From positions 3,782,001 through 3,846,000 of the forward strand of contig BJKQ01000002.1 in the NCBI GenBank assembly GCA_006538405.1: DNA of 64,000 nt, given 5' to 3'. Positions 1 through 11,165 of the stretch are shown here, piece after piece. The notes beneath the pieces were generated by a model. It was not told the origin of the DNA, ran no database searches, and saw only the letters and a program-made list of their open reading frames with translations. How positions within the stretch are numbered: the first letter of the stretch is position 1; the number at the start of each line of letters is the position of its first letter. Source of the stretch: Hansfordia pulvinata. Its lineage: Eukaryota; Ascomycota; Sordariomycetes; Xylariales. The translations under genes and the position numbers were made by a program.

Positions 1-454
1 ACGGCCTGGGCTTGCTTCGGCGATGATCAAACGGCGTTGGTAGGCTGAGAGACACAAGAAGGACATGGAGAGCAGCTGGCTGAGACTGACCAGCACAAGC
101 AGTGAATGTGATCACAGTCTGAGTACCACCTACGGACGGCCACGTTCTCTGTCGAATCAACACATCATCGCTTCTGAGACGGCACATGCGGACAACGACA
201 ACCGACAGTCCGGCACCGACAGTCCGGCACCGACAGTCCGGCACCGGCACCCCACCACCGGCACAAACACCCTGGAAAAGACAGGAAAATGCAGGCTTCA
301 ACCTCCCATACACCCTCGCCTCGATCGCCACGGACGCAGACCGATGGCCACGGACGCAGACCCGGGGCAAACCATCGCGGGTCTCGGGTCCATCCCTGCA
401 TCTGCATGCGGCCCAGCAACCCGGGTCGCACGTTTGGCCCCCTCCCAAGTCACT
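1..454. other. Window edge, 3' flank of GNAT gene
   Basis: I see no gene here. The stretch holds a perfect 14-bp tandem repeat, three copies at 203-244 (unit cgacagtccggcac). It also holds a near-perfect duplicated 15-20 bp word around 327-362 (unit ccacggacgcagacc). Open frames crossing it on both strands are low-complexity shadows. Confidence 0.5.
203..244. repeat. 14-bp tandem repeat, 3 copies
   Basis: Three perfect adjacent copies of cgacagtccggcac lie downstream of the GNAT gene. No function is evident. Confidence 0.85.
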
Positions 455-1318
455 TCACAATCGACCCGAGCCCACCGTCTCCCGGGGCCGCACGCAGCGC
501 CAGTTGACGAAGCCGTTATCGATGCCCTCGAAGCGGCAGAACCCGGCCTTCTCCAGCACCCGGTGGCTGGCCGTGTTGTCCTCCGTCGTCCACGCGCAGA
601 GCTGCTCCTCAACCTCGACCGCGCCCTCCCCGCCGGCGTCCGCGACCGTTTCTGCTGCTCCGCTTCCTTCTGCGCCCCCTCCCGGCCCCGATGCCCGGAA
701 CTCCCGCGTCTCCACATTATCCCCAGTCTCCGCCGTCGTCTCCGCCTCCGCCTCCGCCTCCGGGATCGACGCCCTGTGGACGCAGATCCGCACCCTCTGC
801 CGAGGCAGCGCCCACCAGAGCCGCACAAACGCACGCACAAACTCGCTCCCGTACCCGCGGTGCCAGTGCTCCTTCTTCAGCTTGTACCCCAGCTCCGGCC
901 ATCCGGTTTTCGTGTTCATTCCCCCCCACGCCGCAGTCCCCGCCTCCCCCGAACCCGACCCGGTCCCCAAAGCACAGCAGCAGCAGCAACAACAACAACA
1001 ACAACAACAACAGCTCGCGCCGCCGCCGCCCATCTTGTGCACGCCGCCGTCGCCAATCATTTCCCCTTCCCCTTCCCTAGAACCCCTCAAGAAGATGCCA
1101 AAGTAAACAAGCCTGTCCTCCCACGGCTCCCAAGACACCTCCTCCGCCCCCGGCCCCGCTCCCGGCAAAGCCGCCCCGCAGATCCTCTCGAGCTTGCGCC
1201 TCGTCGTCCCGACGTCCGGGTCCGGCCTCCCCCGCCCCGAGTGCGCCATGGCCTCGGGCTGGCTGCGCACCGCGTGCAGCGCCGCCAAGTCTCCCCCTCC
1301 TCCTCGCCCCCCCTCACC

Positions 1319-1358
<40 letters not shown>

Positions 1359-1672
1359 TCCCCATCGCGGCCGCCGTGGCCCGGGAGCACCAGCGGCCGC
1401 CCCACCAGCCGCCCCGTCACGACGGCCAGCGCGTTGGCGCCCAGCAGAGGGCGCGTCGTCGTCACCGCCCGGCAGCTGCGGCAGCGCGGCGCGGGAGGGT
1501 GAGCCTGGGCTACGGGGCCCAGTGGAGAAGAAGACAGGGGCAAGGGCGATGGCGATGATGATGATGATGAGAACGGGCGGGCCGGGGTCGTGGTCGTGGT
1601 CTTGGGCGTCGGCGTCGGCGTAGGAGTGATGGGCGCGCTCGCGGGGATCGCCTGTGCCATGGCTGCGCACAT
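455..1672 (-). CDS. GNAT-family N-acetyltransferase (RimJ/RimL-like)
   Basis: Single-exon frame of 405 codons. The first ATG is at 1672 and a second in-frame ATG, starting MAQAIPASAP, is at 1660; I cannot decide between them. The C-terminal half carries GNAT features. At about residues 255-290 is a block containing GYKLKKEHWHRGYGSE, the beta4/acetyl-CoA loop region. Near the end is EDNTASHRVLEKAGF, the typical N-x-A-S-x-R-V-x-E-K-x-G-F motif of Acetyltransf_3 enzymes. These enzymes transfer acetyl from acetyl-CoA to an amine; the substrate cannot be read from sequence. The N-terminal part is low complexity (TP, S, DGD and GG runs). A run of 13 consecutive cysteines lies upstream of the motif region, and an Ala/Glu/Gly-rich insert splits the catalytic domain. 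Family membership is secure; the exact start, and whether the low-complexity parts are all translated, are less so. Confidence 0.75.
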
Positions 1673-2330
1673 TGTCGGGAATCTGCCGTGTGATGCGCCC
1701 GGGAATTCTTCCTCCTGATCCTCGCTTCTGGCGCTTCGACGCGTTAGTCGTGTCGAGAGCGGCGAGCGCAGAGCAGCTTCTCTTATAGGGACTTCCGAGC
1801 AAAGCCGTCCCCGCGCACAGAAGCTGGCCAGTCCCGCCCGTCTCGTGTTCCCGGCGGCCCGCCTTGCCAGGTTCTGCAGCCTGGAGGTGACACCAGCTCT
1901 CGTGCTCCCTTGCCATTCCTTGCCCGTCCGCCCAAGCGAGGGTACAGTGGATCAGTGTAACTTCACCATCCCAGGGGCCTGGGCTGCCATCCATCCCATG
2001 GACCCGCAGTGTCATTTCGGAATCGGTAGGTTGGTAGATGAAAGAGTGGGAGCCGCCAATGGCCTGCGGGGGGTAACACACACAGCCAGGCACACTCAAG
2101 CACACTGATGACCTCTTTTGGAAATTGTACCATGATCTCGTAATTCGTCTACACATCAGTATATGCTACCTGCTGAGGCAGTTCCCCCCGTCTTGGTTGT
2201 TTATCGCCAGCAAGCCTCCTTTGCTGTCTTCTTGCCTCGCCGCCTTTCTACACCTGGCCCATTCTATCATGTAAACGTCAAGACTTCTTCAAACCAGGCC
2301 GTCGTGAGCCCATCAAGCCTCTACTGTCCT
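1673..2330. other. Intergenic: GNAT promoter / UBA3 3' flank
   Basis: About 660 bp lie between the tandem minus-strand genes. The stretch should hold the GNAT promoter (right of 1672) and the UBA3 terminator region (left of 2331). No additional conserved frame or RNA gene is visible. Confidence 0.5.
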
Positions 2331-3744
2331 CTACGACGTGTATTGGAGGAAGAACTGAAAGATGAGAGACGAAAAGGCAGGGTCAGTGACGACTACTTCC
2401 TGGTTCGGAGTGAGCCCCAGGTCGTCCCGCAGCCTCTTGCTCAGATTGGGACGCGTCTTCTCCTCCAGACTCGCCGGGGTCTGCATGTAGAGCGTCTGGC
2501 CCTCGGCTCGCAGCGAGGGCTTCTTGAGCTGCAGGTCTGCCTTGGTGGCGAACGAATCAAGAAGCTCCTGCAGCGTCCACTCCGGGTCGGCCGCCAGAGG
2601 TCTGGACTCGGTGCCGCAGACGGGGCAGTCTGCCTTCTTCTCGCTCTTGAAGGTGTGCGTGTATATGGACTCGTCGCCCGTGTACATCATGTACGACTCG
2701 TCGAACCCCAGGGCGGGGACCGTGCTTGTGGCAATCTTGAGGGCCTCGTTGCAGCAGCTGGCGGCAATGATCGCATTGGTCGAGGCAATGGCCGGAATGA
2801 TGTTCTTGACGACGCCCTGCGTCAGCGAGTAGGTTACCCCGGGGATCCCAAACTCGGCGGCGCGCGTGAGGGCCTTCTGGTACAGCCAGGTGATGTGCTC
2901 CGGGTCGTCCTTGTCGAGACTGGGATACGGCTTCTCCTGGTCCCATGCGATGATGTGCGCCCATTCGATGCAGTGCTCGGGCTGTCGTGGGATGGTGGCG
3001 AGCGTGCACAGAGGCACGGCGGCGCGCGGTGTGTAGAGATCCAGCAAACATTCGATGCATGGCGTGATTGTAGGCACAACCACTCTGGTCTGGCCCTTGA
3101 AGCCTGCATGCGTGTCAGTTTTGTCTTGTGCTGTGCGAGTCGGCCTCGTCCCCTCAGGCAAACACGCGCAGGCTCGCGAAGACGGGCCCCGCGGAGTGAA
3201 GGGCAGGATGGCGGTCTGGCTTACCCTCGGTGCCACCATCGATCAGAGGCTTGACGGTGTCCGGGTTCTCAAAGTCGGCCATGTTGATGAGCGTGGCGTT
3301 GATCCACCGGCGGGCCTCGATGCTGTCGAGGCCGCAGACGACAAACTGGAACTGCATGTAGAAGTCCTCGTCGAACTCCTGGATGCGGCAGTTGTGCGGG
3401 GTGATGGCGACGCCGTCGACGCGACTCTGCACGAACGCGGCGGCGACATCCGCCTTGTACTTGCCCACGTCGGCGGCGCGGAACAGGAACTGGCGGTTGA
3501 GGTTGGAGATGTCTATCGTGTCCATGTCGATGACGTGGATGTCGCGGAAGCCCGACAGGGCGAGGTTCTTGAGGATCTCGCAGCCCAGGCCGCCGGCGCC
3601 TATAACTAGGACCTTCGCCTTGTCGAGCATGGAGAGAACCATGTCATCTATCTCTTCGACCTCGGTGAAGGGCCCCACGGTCTTGCGCATGCGGTCGAGA
3701 TAGAGCCATCGCGAGGACGTCTCGGCATCGCTGCCGACAGCCAT
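2331..3744 (-). CDS. UBA3: NEDD8-activating enzyme E1 catalytic subunit (UBA3)
   Basis: Two exons, 3744-3225 and 3103-2331, with an intron at 3224-3104 (donor GTAAGC, acceptor GCATGCAG). Together they encode 430 aa. UBA3, with its partner ULA1/APPBP1, adenylates NEDD8/Rub1 and forms an E1 thioester for transfer to Ubc12, driving cullin neddylation. The N-terminal adenylation domain has the nucleotide-binding [10 protein letters not shown] motif and [14 protein letters not shown]. The splice restores DGGTEGFKGQ. The Zn-binding CxxC pairs are CIEC (Cys189/Cys192) and CPVC. The expected catalytic cysteine is Cys206 in [12 protein letters not shown]-terminal E2-binding ubiquitin-fold-like domain follows, though the last residues (after DPAF) diverge from what I expect of the family. 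The gene is divergent from TEL2. Confidence 0.93.
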
Positions 3745-4552
3745 GGCGGGGGGGCTTCTGGAGATTGACAGGCTTGACGGTACGGCAGAGGAATCGTGTT
3801 GGCGCGGCAGTCTGCGAGATGAGAGGTCCGGTGTCGGCAGACGGTGCGGAGGATTGCAGCCGGCAGGTCGCAGATGAGAGGGACGTGAGGTGTGATGCGT
3901 TAGGCGTGAGGCGGGAGACCGCGACAGCACCGCGGGCGGGAACCTCCAGCTCCCGTGCTCCCACAGCTTCGCGGGCGCCAAGCGGTAAAGATGTCATTGC
4001 TTTCCGCCAGCAGCCGGCGTGTACAAGTCCCTCTACTGCGCTCTACGCGCTGTCAGTACATGCGATAAGCGCTTATCAGGCGATTGACCCGGAGCTTCGA
4101 CAGAGGTACCGACTCTCGAGGGGTACCTACAGGGGTGGCACCAGCTTCTGACTTCAATGGTGGGGGCGGGGCATTACATCCCAGGCGTGTGTACTCCTAG
4201 CCGGACCCCCTGAAGCTAACTTAATGAAGCCCTGAACTTCAGGCTTTCACGCCCTTCTCCAGGCTTCCTGGGCGGCTGACCCTGGGCCTTTTGGCGCTCT
4301 TTGGGTCGCTGGGCTTAGACTGGAGGCGTAGCCGCTGGCGCTGGCGCCGTCGCACCGCCCAATGCTGCCTCCGCCAGAACCTACGACCGTCACTGCTGCC
4401 ACCACCCCCGTCTGAACCTCACATTGGATGCCTTTACGAATCAGTCGTCAGCCAAATCCAGCACTCTCCTCCATTTTGAAGTTGGCTTTTCGGGCTTGCT
4501 ACAGGCGCCGCCACGCGCCGGGTATCGGCTCCAACGGGCCTTCTAGCCCGCC
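3745..4552. other. Divergent promoter region UBA3 / TEL2
   Basis: About 800 bp separate two divergent start codons. Apart from 5' UTR sequence I see only short unsupported frames. Pyrimidine-rich tracts precede the TEL2 ATG, which sits in a strong gcccgccATGG context. Confidence 0.5.
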
Positions 4553-7500
4553 ATGGAAGAGCTTCTGACGCCTCTGAGCAAGACAACCTTGAGCCGCCAA
4601 CAGCCCCAGTCGGACCTGTTCCCTTCCGAACCCACCCCTCCGGCCCCGGCGCCCCGGCCGCCCTTCACCGGGTCGACTCCAGACGAGGCGCTAGAGGTGC
4701 TCAAGAGCCAGCCCGGCTACGACGGGTTGCGCGCTGTCCTGAAGTATTTAGCAAAGGGCACCCAGGACAAGGGCTCCTTCAACATCCGCCATCCCTCTCC
4801 CCAGGCTGCTCAGATCATCCAGGTTCTGGTAACCGAGATCGTTCCCAACTACTGGACTGTCTTGAAGGAGGAGGTAGACGAGGAAGAGGGCCATGATCTC
4901 AATGCCCTTCTCGCGTCTCTGCAGAGCATATCCGGCATCAACGCCGTGCTTGCTTACATGCGAGTTCTCCTGTCGGAAGTAAGGTCTGATCCCCAAGCAG
5001 CAAAACACTCCTACGCCCTCTTCAACCTCGGCTTTGCTTTGGACCTCCTCTCCCGACTTCTCGGCCGCGATGAAGCCGTGCGCGACGCCTGGGAAACCGT
5101 CCGGTCCGCCAGTGGCGACGCGAAAGTCCGACCTCTACGGCAGGAGTTGGTGTCAGTTATTGCCAGTGGAAAGATTGTTTCGTTGTCGGGGGAGGCCGAG
5201 CATCTTCTGCGCCAGGCTGGAAAGCTCAAGGATTTCCTCTGGCTGGCGGATGGCAAGCAGTATGTTGACTGGCTGTCGCGAAATCTGGTAGTCCTTGTTG
5301 AGGGGCAGCCCACGGGCGACCACATCAAGTTGTGTGCCGATTTACTCAACAAGTCTATGCGATTGGCACACTCAGGTGAGTTCCTTCAACTCTTTAGTAA
5401 CACCGCCCCCGGCTAAGCTGACTGTTGGTAGGATCCCTTCCCATAAAGCTATTCACCGCTACCGTGCTTCGTGAGCCTAATAATATCGAGACGTTCACAC
5501 AAATACTTGGGTCTCTACCCCAGCTGGAGCAGCGCAAAATCCTATATCTTGCCATTCAGTACATGTCAGACTCATTTCTCGGCTCGGTCGATTGGGACGA
5601 CGATACTGAAGATTACCCCCAAATCTGGGCCGTCGCCGGCGCGCTGAAAGCTGTCATCGCCGGCGACAACACACGGAGAAGCCACTTAATTGACTGGCTG
5701 ACAAGCGCATCTGGGGCCGGCATTGGTGACGGGTGCGGGATTCGACGAGCAGTTATCGCTGCCCTATCGGATGATAAAGACTCAATATTGGCCGTACTTG
5801 AGAAGAGTATGAATCAGTTTGCAGATCAACTGTACATGAGACACTCTCCAATACTGCAGCAAGAAGGTATACCTGTCCATTGGTGTTCCGGTTCCTGCAA
5901 CATGCTGACAGCCCACCAGCACATGCGCAAGTTCTTCTTCTGAGTGCAGGCTATACGCATCGTCTCTCGCCTCTTAAGTTGACAGTGACAGTGCGATCAG
6001 GCCCATACCTGAATGCCATTTCGAATCGCCTTGGAGCCCCTCAAGTCAGGGCTCGCTTTCTTGGCATGGTGGTCGGCGAAGCTCTTTCCGGGCTTGTACA
6101 TGGACAGGAAACGAAACTCAACTTCAACATGGAAGAAATGGATAGCGAGGACGCGAAATGGTACAAGTCCCTGGTTCAAGTCAGCGACAAGATCGGACCA
6201 CTGGGTCCCATTTGCACATCTAGCTCAGAAGAGCCGAAAGGGACGACCAGGCCTGCGAAATCCGAGGCTACTCGCAAGCCCAAGTCCAAGACCAAAAGCC
6301 CACCGGCTCCGGCCCCTTCCAAGGCCCCAAAGACAGGCTTCATCATTGAAGAGGTGGAAGATGATGAGGAGGACGATGATTTGGTACCCTACGAGAAGCC
6401 CGACTCGGACGCTGAGGATTCAGACGAGGACCCGACCGTCCTCACACGGAACAAACCGAAAGCCCCGGTCTACATCCGCGACCTGATTGCCTACCTGCGC
6501 GACACAGAGAACTACGACCGCCAGAAGCTTGGCCTGGCCACGGCCCCAGCGCTGATTCGGAGGAAGGCCGACTACGGCACCGAGGTCAGCTCGCACGCGG
6601 AGGAGCTGGCCGGCCTGCTCATCGGGCTGCAGGACAAGTACGAGCTCGACAGCTTCGACCAGCTGCGCCTCCAGGGCATGGTGGCCGTCGTCGTCGCCCA
6701 GCCCAAGAAGATGGCCCCCTGGTTCGCCAAGACCTTCTACGACGGCGACTACTCGCTGTCCCAGCGGGCCTCGGTGCTCGTGGCGCTGGGCCTCGGCGCC
6801 CGCGAGCTCGCCAACTTCGAGGAGTCGGACTACGCGGCGGCGGCCTCCTTCCCCTCGAAGCGCCTACCCTCCAAGACGGAGAAGCACTACGCGCCCGCGC
6901 AGCCGGCCGAGCAGCTCGACACGCCGGCCAGGAGGCTAAAGGCCCTGCCCCCCAACGCCCTGGACAGCGTGGCCCAGTCCGTGTCGCGGGCGTTCCTCGC
7001 GCCCATGGCCGCAGAGGCCGCCGACGCCGCCACGGGGCCCGACGTCCTCAAGCTGTCCTCCTTCACCTCGCGCCTGCGGGCGGCACAGCCCAGCGGCGGC
7101 GGCAAAGGCGGCAAGGCCTCGCCCTCGTCCCTCTCCAAGACCAACGCCGCCGCCGCCGCCGCGCGCGTGCGCGCCATACCCAACACCACCGCCGCCCTGC
7201 TGGCGACCAGCTTCTTCTTCCCGCTGACGTCGCGCTTCCAAGCAGCCCTGCACGCGCCCTCCTCCTCCTCGCGGGGCGGCGGCGTCGTCTTCCAGCCCCA
7301 CCTGCTGGCCCTCTACCTCAAGACGCTGGGCCTGGTCCTGCACGCCGCGGGACCCTCGACCCTGGCCCTGCCGCAGATGACCTCGGAGCTGTGGGACCTG
7401 CTGCTGGCTGTCCGCGGGCGCGTCTCCCCTTCCCCTTCCTCCTCCTTCTCCTCCTCCGGATCGGCCTCCGCCGCCGCCGGCGAGATCGGCGTCACGCACG

Positions 7501-7784
7501 CCCTCCTCTTCGCCGCCGTCGCCCTGCTCGACGTCAACGAGCGCGACATGCGCGGCCTGTGCGAGCGCCACGGCCGGCAGGTCCTCGAGACCGCCGAGTG
7601 GGCCTCGGCGGTGTTCAACGGCACGCGAGGGACGGCCGTAGGTGCGGGTGAGGACGGTGGCTCCTCGTCCTCCTCCGAGGAGGACGACGTCAAGATGATG
7701 GCGGCAGGCGTGCTGGTGCGCCTGCGCGAGGCCGTGGACAGGCACCAGGCGCTCCTATTGGGCGACATGTTCGGGCTGGGCTGA
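4553..7784 (+). CDS. TEL2: Telomere length regulation protein Tel2 (TELO2), TTT complex subunit
   Basis: Three exons, 4553-5375, 5432-5866 and 5920-7784, encode 1040 aa. The introns, 5376-5431 and 5867-5919, are 56 and 53 bp and both are phase 1; splicing gives LAHSGSLPIK and ILQQEAHAQV. With Tti1 and Tti2, Tel2 forms the TTT co-chaperone that works with Hsp90/R2TP to mature PIK-related kinases (TOR, ATM/Tel1, ATR/Mec1). Residues about 601-715 contain the family's signature domain, starting VYIRDLIAYLRD and including KADYGTEV and DQLRLQGM. Just before it, at about 559-591, is an acidic Asp/Glu/Ser tract with DSDAEDSDED. In TELO2 the equivalent CK2-phosphorylated site docks the Pih1 subunit of R2TP. 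The N-terminal half is helical-repeat-like. Low-complexity Ser/Ala/Gly inserts in the C-terminal third are not typical of yeast homologues. Confidence 0.92.
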
Positions 7785-8480
7785 GACGATTTAGTTCGGG
7801 TAGGGGTTCGGTGAGAGAAAGGGGGGGCGGGGGAGGGGGAAGCTCGCGATGAAAACGTCATGATGGGTTCGCGTTAAGCCTATAGGGCTTGGAGCGAGGC
7901 TGTTGATGTAGTGTGAATAGACGACTCCTCAATCTTCTGCGCGTTATGAGACTCGTGCCGCTGTCGAGACGCGGCTCTTCAAGGTGCGCACAGACAACTG
8001 GGCCAGACGCCCACCCTACGATGACCAGCTGCCCGGCTGAAATCTTCACGTTCACTCGGCTCACGTGCATGGACAGCATCACACAATTCGAGGGTATCGT
8101 ACCGTGCCTTGTTATTCATGTCGCTCTCCCGTTACTCTCCCAAACGCCTGGCCGTATTGAGACTCAAATCGACGGCAAACCTCGATCTCGAACCAAAACA
8201 AAAACTCGTCAAACTTCAACTCCCACCTGACCCTGCTTCAATCCCGGCACGAGCGCCGGGGCTGCTGTTTCTCGGGTGGAAGGAAAGTAAAGTGACGCAG
8301 AAACGAAAGAGCAGCCGACGTCAAAAGGAGATCTTCGCACCCGTCCAAAACACGAGAAAATGGCCCTACCCGGGGCCACTTGGTGAAGCCCCTTCTTCTC
8401 TGCAGTTGATTACAAGAAGGAGGACCGAGCCGCGACGAACAAGAATCAACTCCAGCAAACGCCATAGCCGCTGGCCTCTC
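7785..8480. other. Intergenic between convergent TEL2 and kinase genes
   Basis: This is the 3' flank of both genes. I see no supported gene, RNA or repeat in it. Confidence 0.5.
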
Positions 8481-11165
8481 TCATGTGAGGCCGTTGCGAC
8501 TGTTCCACCCGCTCCGCGGCTCGCGCGGCTCCATGCCGCCGACCTGGTTGCCGAGGGCGGCGAGGTGCTCGGACAGCGAGTCGATCAGGCGGCGCATCTC
8601 GTTGGCCACGTCGCCGGCGGTGGCGCGCCCTTCCATGACGCTTGCGGAAGGTGGCGGCACCATGCCGAGCGGCAGGCCAAAGCCACCGCCGATGCCGCCG
8701 CCCACATCTGCCTCGTTGAGGTACGTGGCCGAGCCCTCGGACGGCGACTCCCCCACCTCACCGCCGTGCTGGTGCCGGTGGTACTGCTGCTGGAGGCGCT
8801 GCTGCTGCTCGTGCTGCTGCTGGCGCATGGCCATGGCGCGGTCGTTGGCCGCAGCCGTCAGGGTGTCGAGCTCGGGAGGCACCCCTGTGCCGTCGTCGTC
8901 GTCGCCGGGGGACTCGCGCCCCTTCATCGCGGAGGAAGAGACGACAGAGGCAATGTCCATGTCCTCGGACACGTAGATGGAGGGCTCGCGAGGCCCGCTG
9001 TTCTGCATGGCCGGGGCGTACACCGAGTGGCGCTCGAGTTCGAAGGGCCCGCCGCCGCCGACCTCAGACCCGGTTATGGAGCCGACGTCCGAGATGGCCG
9101 TCGACGGGCGGGTGAGGTCGGGCAGCGACGACGATAGATAATCGTCGGGCATGCTCATGTCGAGGTCGATGAGGCTGGCCATGGACATGCGGTCCACGGC
9201 GGGTGGGACGCTGCCGCCTGGGGCGTGATGGGGCTGCTGCGGTTGATGCTGCGGCACCTGTAGCTCGTAGCCCTGCGAGGGCAGGCCGATGGGCTCGGTG
9301 GACTGGTGGATCAAGCGCGGACGCGCCGAGCCGGGAGACACCTCGTCGTCGACGTCGTCGGCCATGGCGAAGCTTGTCGTCTCGGGCTGGGCCGAAGCCG
9401 GTGGCTGAGTGGTGGCACTGCTGGGCCACTGCCATCCCATGTCGTGCTTGAGCGTGTTCAGGTCTGGGTCGCTGAGGGGCGCCTGGCCAAATGCCTCCGC
9501 GAACGACCAGCTGTTATCCATGGAAGCTCGTGGGCCAGCTCCGCCCCCAGCACCAGCACCAGCTCCGGCTCCGGCTCCAGGTCTGGGTCCAGATCTGGCA
9601 CCCGCTCCGGGACCTGGACCACGGCCAGCTCCTCCTCCGCCTCCTCCGCCCACGGGTGCAGCAGGCTTTATGGTGTTCATGTCGGCAAAGCTGGCAAGAT
9701 CGTCGGCCCCCAGCGACGCGTCGAGGTCGATGAGACTCTCTCGCAGGGTCTGGTGCAGAGAGTCGTCACGAAGTGGGAGGTCCGAGGCTGGAGGGGGTGC
9801 CTGCTGGACAAAGCCGTAGTACATGCGGGAGTTCTCGTCGTAGTTGGAGATGGTGTTGGGGTCGAACACCTTCTCGAGCGGTGCTTTGAGAGCATTGAGC
9901 ACTTGGGGAGGCGGGCGGCGTCTGCCCTTTGCGTTCTTGGCGCGAGGCGTGGTGCTCTCGGCCGTGTTGCCGGGGAAGTCGACCGCTGTGCCGTACACAT
10001 CCCGCACTGCCTCCGCCTCGGAGAAGTCGTCCTCGTCGTGGATCTGTTTGTCGAAGGCCAAGGTGGTCGAGAAATTCCACTCATCTGCTAGGGGTGTTGA
10101 CTCGAGGTCGAGGTCCTGGGGCTGTGCGCCACCAGGACCGAAGAGGGATTTTCTGTTCCCACCATGGTCTTCCCAGAGCTTGTAGGCCTTGACCAGCTGT
10201 GACAGGCTGGAGTTGGGGTAGGTGGTGCCCGTGTCGTGGATGTAGGGGTGTTGCTGGATCTCCTCGATGGAAGGACGATGCGCAGGGTCTTCGACCAGAC
10301 AAAACGAGACGAGATCCTTCAACTCGTCAGAGAACTGGTTGCCCTCTAGGCGAGGAATGTGCTCTCGCAGGAAGTCTCCAAACTGAGGGATGCCGACGCC
10401 GGCTCTTGCGTGTGGAGGCAGGCCTGAGGCGATCTCGAAGGCCATGGACCCAAAGGCCCAGATGTCTACCTCGTTGCCGTACTGCGCCTCTTGATCGAAC
10501 AGTTCGGGGGCCATCCAGTGCAGGGTCCCGATCATGGTCGAGCGCTTATCGTGCTTTGTCTCCATCATGCCAGCCACGCCAAAGTCGCAGAGCTGGACGC
10601 CTCCGACCTCGGTCACCAGGACGTTGGCGCACTTGAGGTCGCGGTGGATGATGCCCTGTTTGTGCACCCAGAAGATGGCTACAGCCACCTCGCGCAGGAT
10701 GGGTATGATCCACTTCTCCTGCAGGCCGCCAGGGGCGGTGGGCTTCATCAGGGTGGCGACACTGCCACCGGCACAGTATTCAGTGACCATCCACATGGCC
10801 TTGCCGACCGGGAGGGCTTCGATGACGTGGTTGATGTTCTGGGCGCCGCCTTCGCTTAGCAGCTGCAGCGCGTTGATCTCCTTCATGAACTCGGAGTAGG
10901 TGTCGGCCAGTTTGGGGTTGAACGTATCACCCTCGTCGACGTCGATGATCTTGACGGCCACCAGCTTGGCCGTCTTCATGTCCTTGGCCTTGTAGACTCG
11001 GCCGAAGCTGCCTTTGCCGGTCAGCTCTGTGAGCTTGTAGGCTGGACTCGGCTTGCCGGCTTTGCGGCAGTCTTCGTCAACCAGCGTTTGCATTTTTTTG
11101 GCATCTTCCAGGGCCTTGTGACGAACTTGGCCGAGGCCTTCGTTGACCTCCAGATAGCCTGCCAT
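8481..11165 (-). CDS. Ste20/germinal-centre-kinase family protein kinase, Nak1/Kic1/POD-6-like
   Basis: An 894-aa frame from ATG 11165. The kinase domain spans about residues 43-300: glycine loop GKGSFGRV (50-57), Lys72 in VAVKII, HRDLKCANVL (174-183), DFG 194-196, activation-loop TMIGTLHWMAPE with APE at 219-221. The GCK/Ste20 signature is strong. DEWNFST follows the domain, a motif found after GCK-type catalytic domains. The long C-terminal tail is disordered, with a Pro/Gly/Ala repeat region and Gln/His-rich runs. Fungal GCKs of this type act upstream of the NDR kinase Orb6/Cbk1/COT-1 in the RAM/MOR network for polarised growth and septation; assignment to that orthologue rather than to the Sid1 or Mst1 class is my inference. 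An acceptor-like CTAAC...CCGTAG lies 15 bases upstream of the ATG, so an intron precedes it and a longer N terminus is possible (see the upstream exon entry). Confidence 0.85.
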   Translation of the reverse strand: MAGYLEVNEGLGQVRHKALEDAKKMQTLVDEDCRKAGKPSPAYKLTELTGKGSFGRVYKAKDMKTAKLVAVKIIDVDEGDTFNPKLADTYSEFMKEINALQLLSEGGAQNINHVIEALPVGKAMWMVTEYCAGGSVATLMKPTAPGGLQEKWIIPILREVAVAIFWVHKQGIIHRDLKCANVLVTEVGGVQLCDFGVAGMMETKHDKRSTMIGTLHWMAPELFDQEAQYGNEVDIWAFGSMAFEIASGLPPHARAGVGIPQFGDFLREHIPRLEGNQFSDELKDLVSFCLVEDPAHRPSIEEIQQHPYIHDTGTTYPNSSLSQLVKAYKLWEDHGGNRKSLFGPGGAQPQDLDLESTPLADEWNFSTTLAFDKQIHDEDDFSEAEAVRDVYGTAVDFPGNTAESTTPRAKNAKGRRRPPPQVLNALKAPLEKVFDPNTISNYDENSRMYYGFVQQAPPPASDLPLRDDSLHQTLRESLIDLDASLGADDLASFADMNTIKPAAPVGGGGGGGAGRGPGPGAGARSGPRPGAGAGAGAGAGGGAGPRASMDNSWSFAEAFGQAPLSDPDLNTLKHDMGWQWPSSATTQPPASAQPETTSFAMADDVDDEVSPGSARPRLIHQSTEPIGLPSQGYELQVPQHQPQQPHHAPGGSVPPAVDRMSMASLIDLDMSMPDDYLSSSLPDLTRPSTAISDVGSITGSEVGGGGPFELERHSVYAPAMQNSGPREPSIYVSEDMDIASVVSSSAMKGRESPGDDDDGTGVPPELDTLTAAANDRAMAMRQQQHEQQQRLQQQYHRHQHGGEVGESPSEGSATYLNEADVGGGIGGGFGLPLGMVPPPSASVMEGRATAGDVANEMRRLIDSLSEHLAALGNQVGGMEPREPRSGWNSRNGLT

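Noticed and set aside
186..1106. Plus-strand frame with a poly-Gln run
   Set aside because: It overlaps the GNAT gene on the other strand, which has recognisable motifs; the plus frame has none.
2163..3254. 363-codon plus-strand frame
   Set aside because: It is the antisense shadow of UBA3, with no domain of its own.
6936..7745. Minus-strand frame opposite TEL2
   Set aside because: High-GC antisense shadow; Gly/Arg/Gln-biased with no motif.
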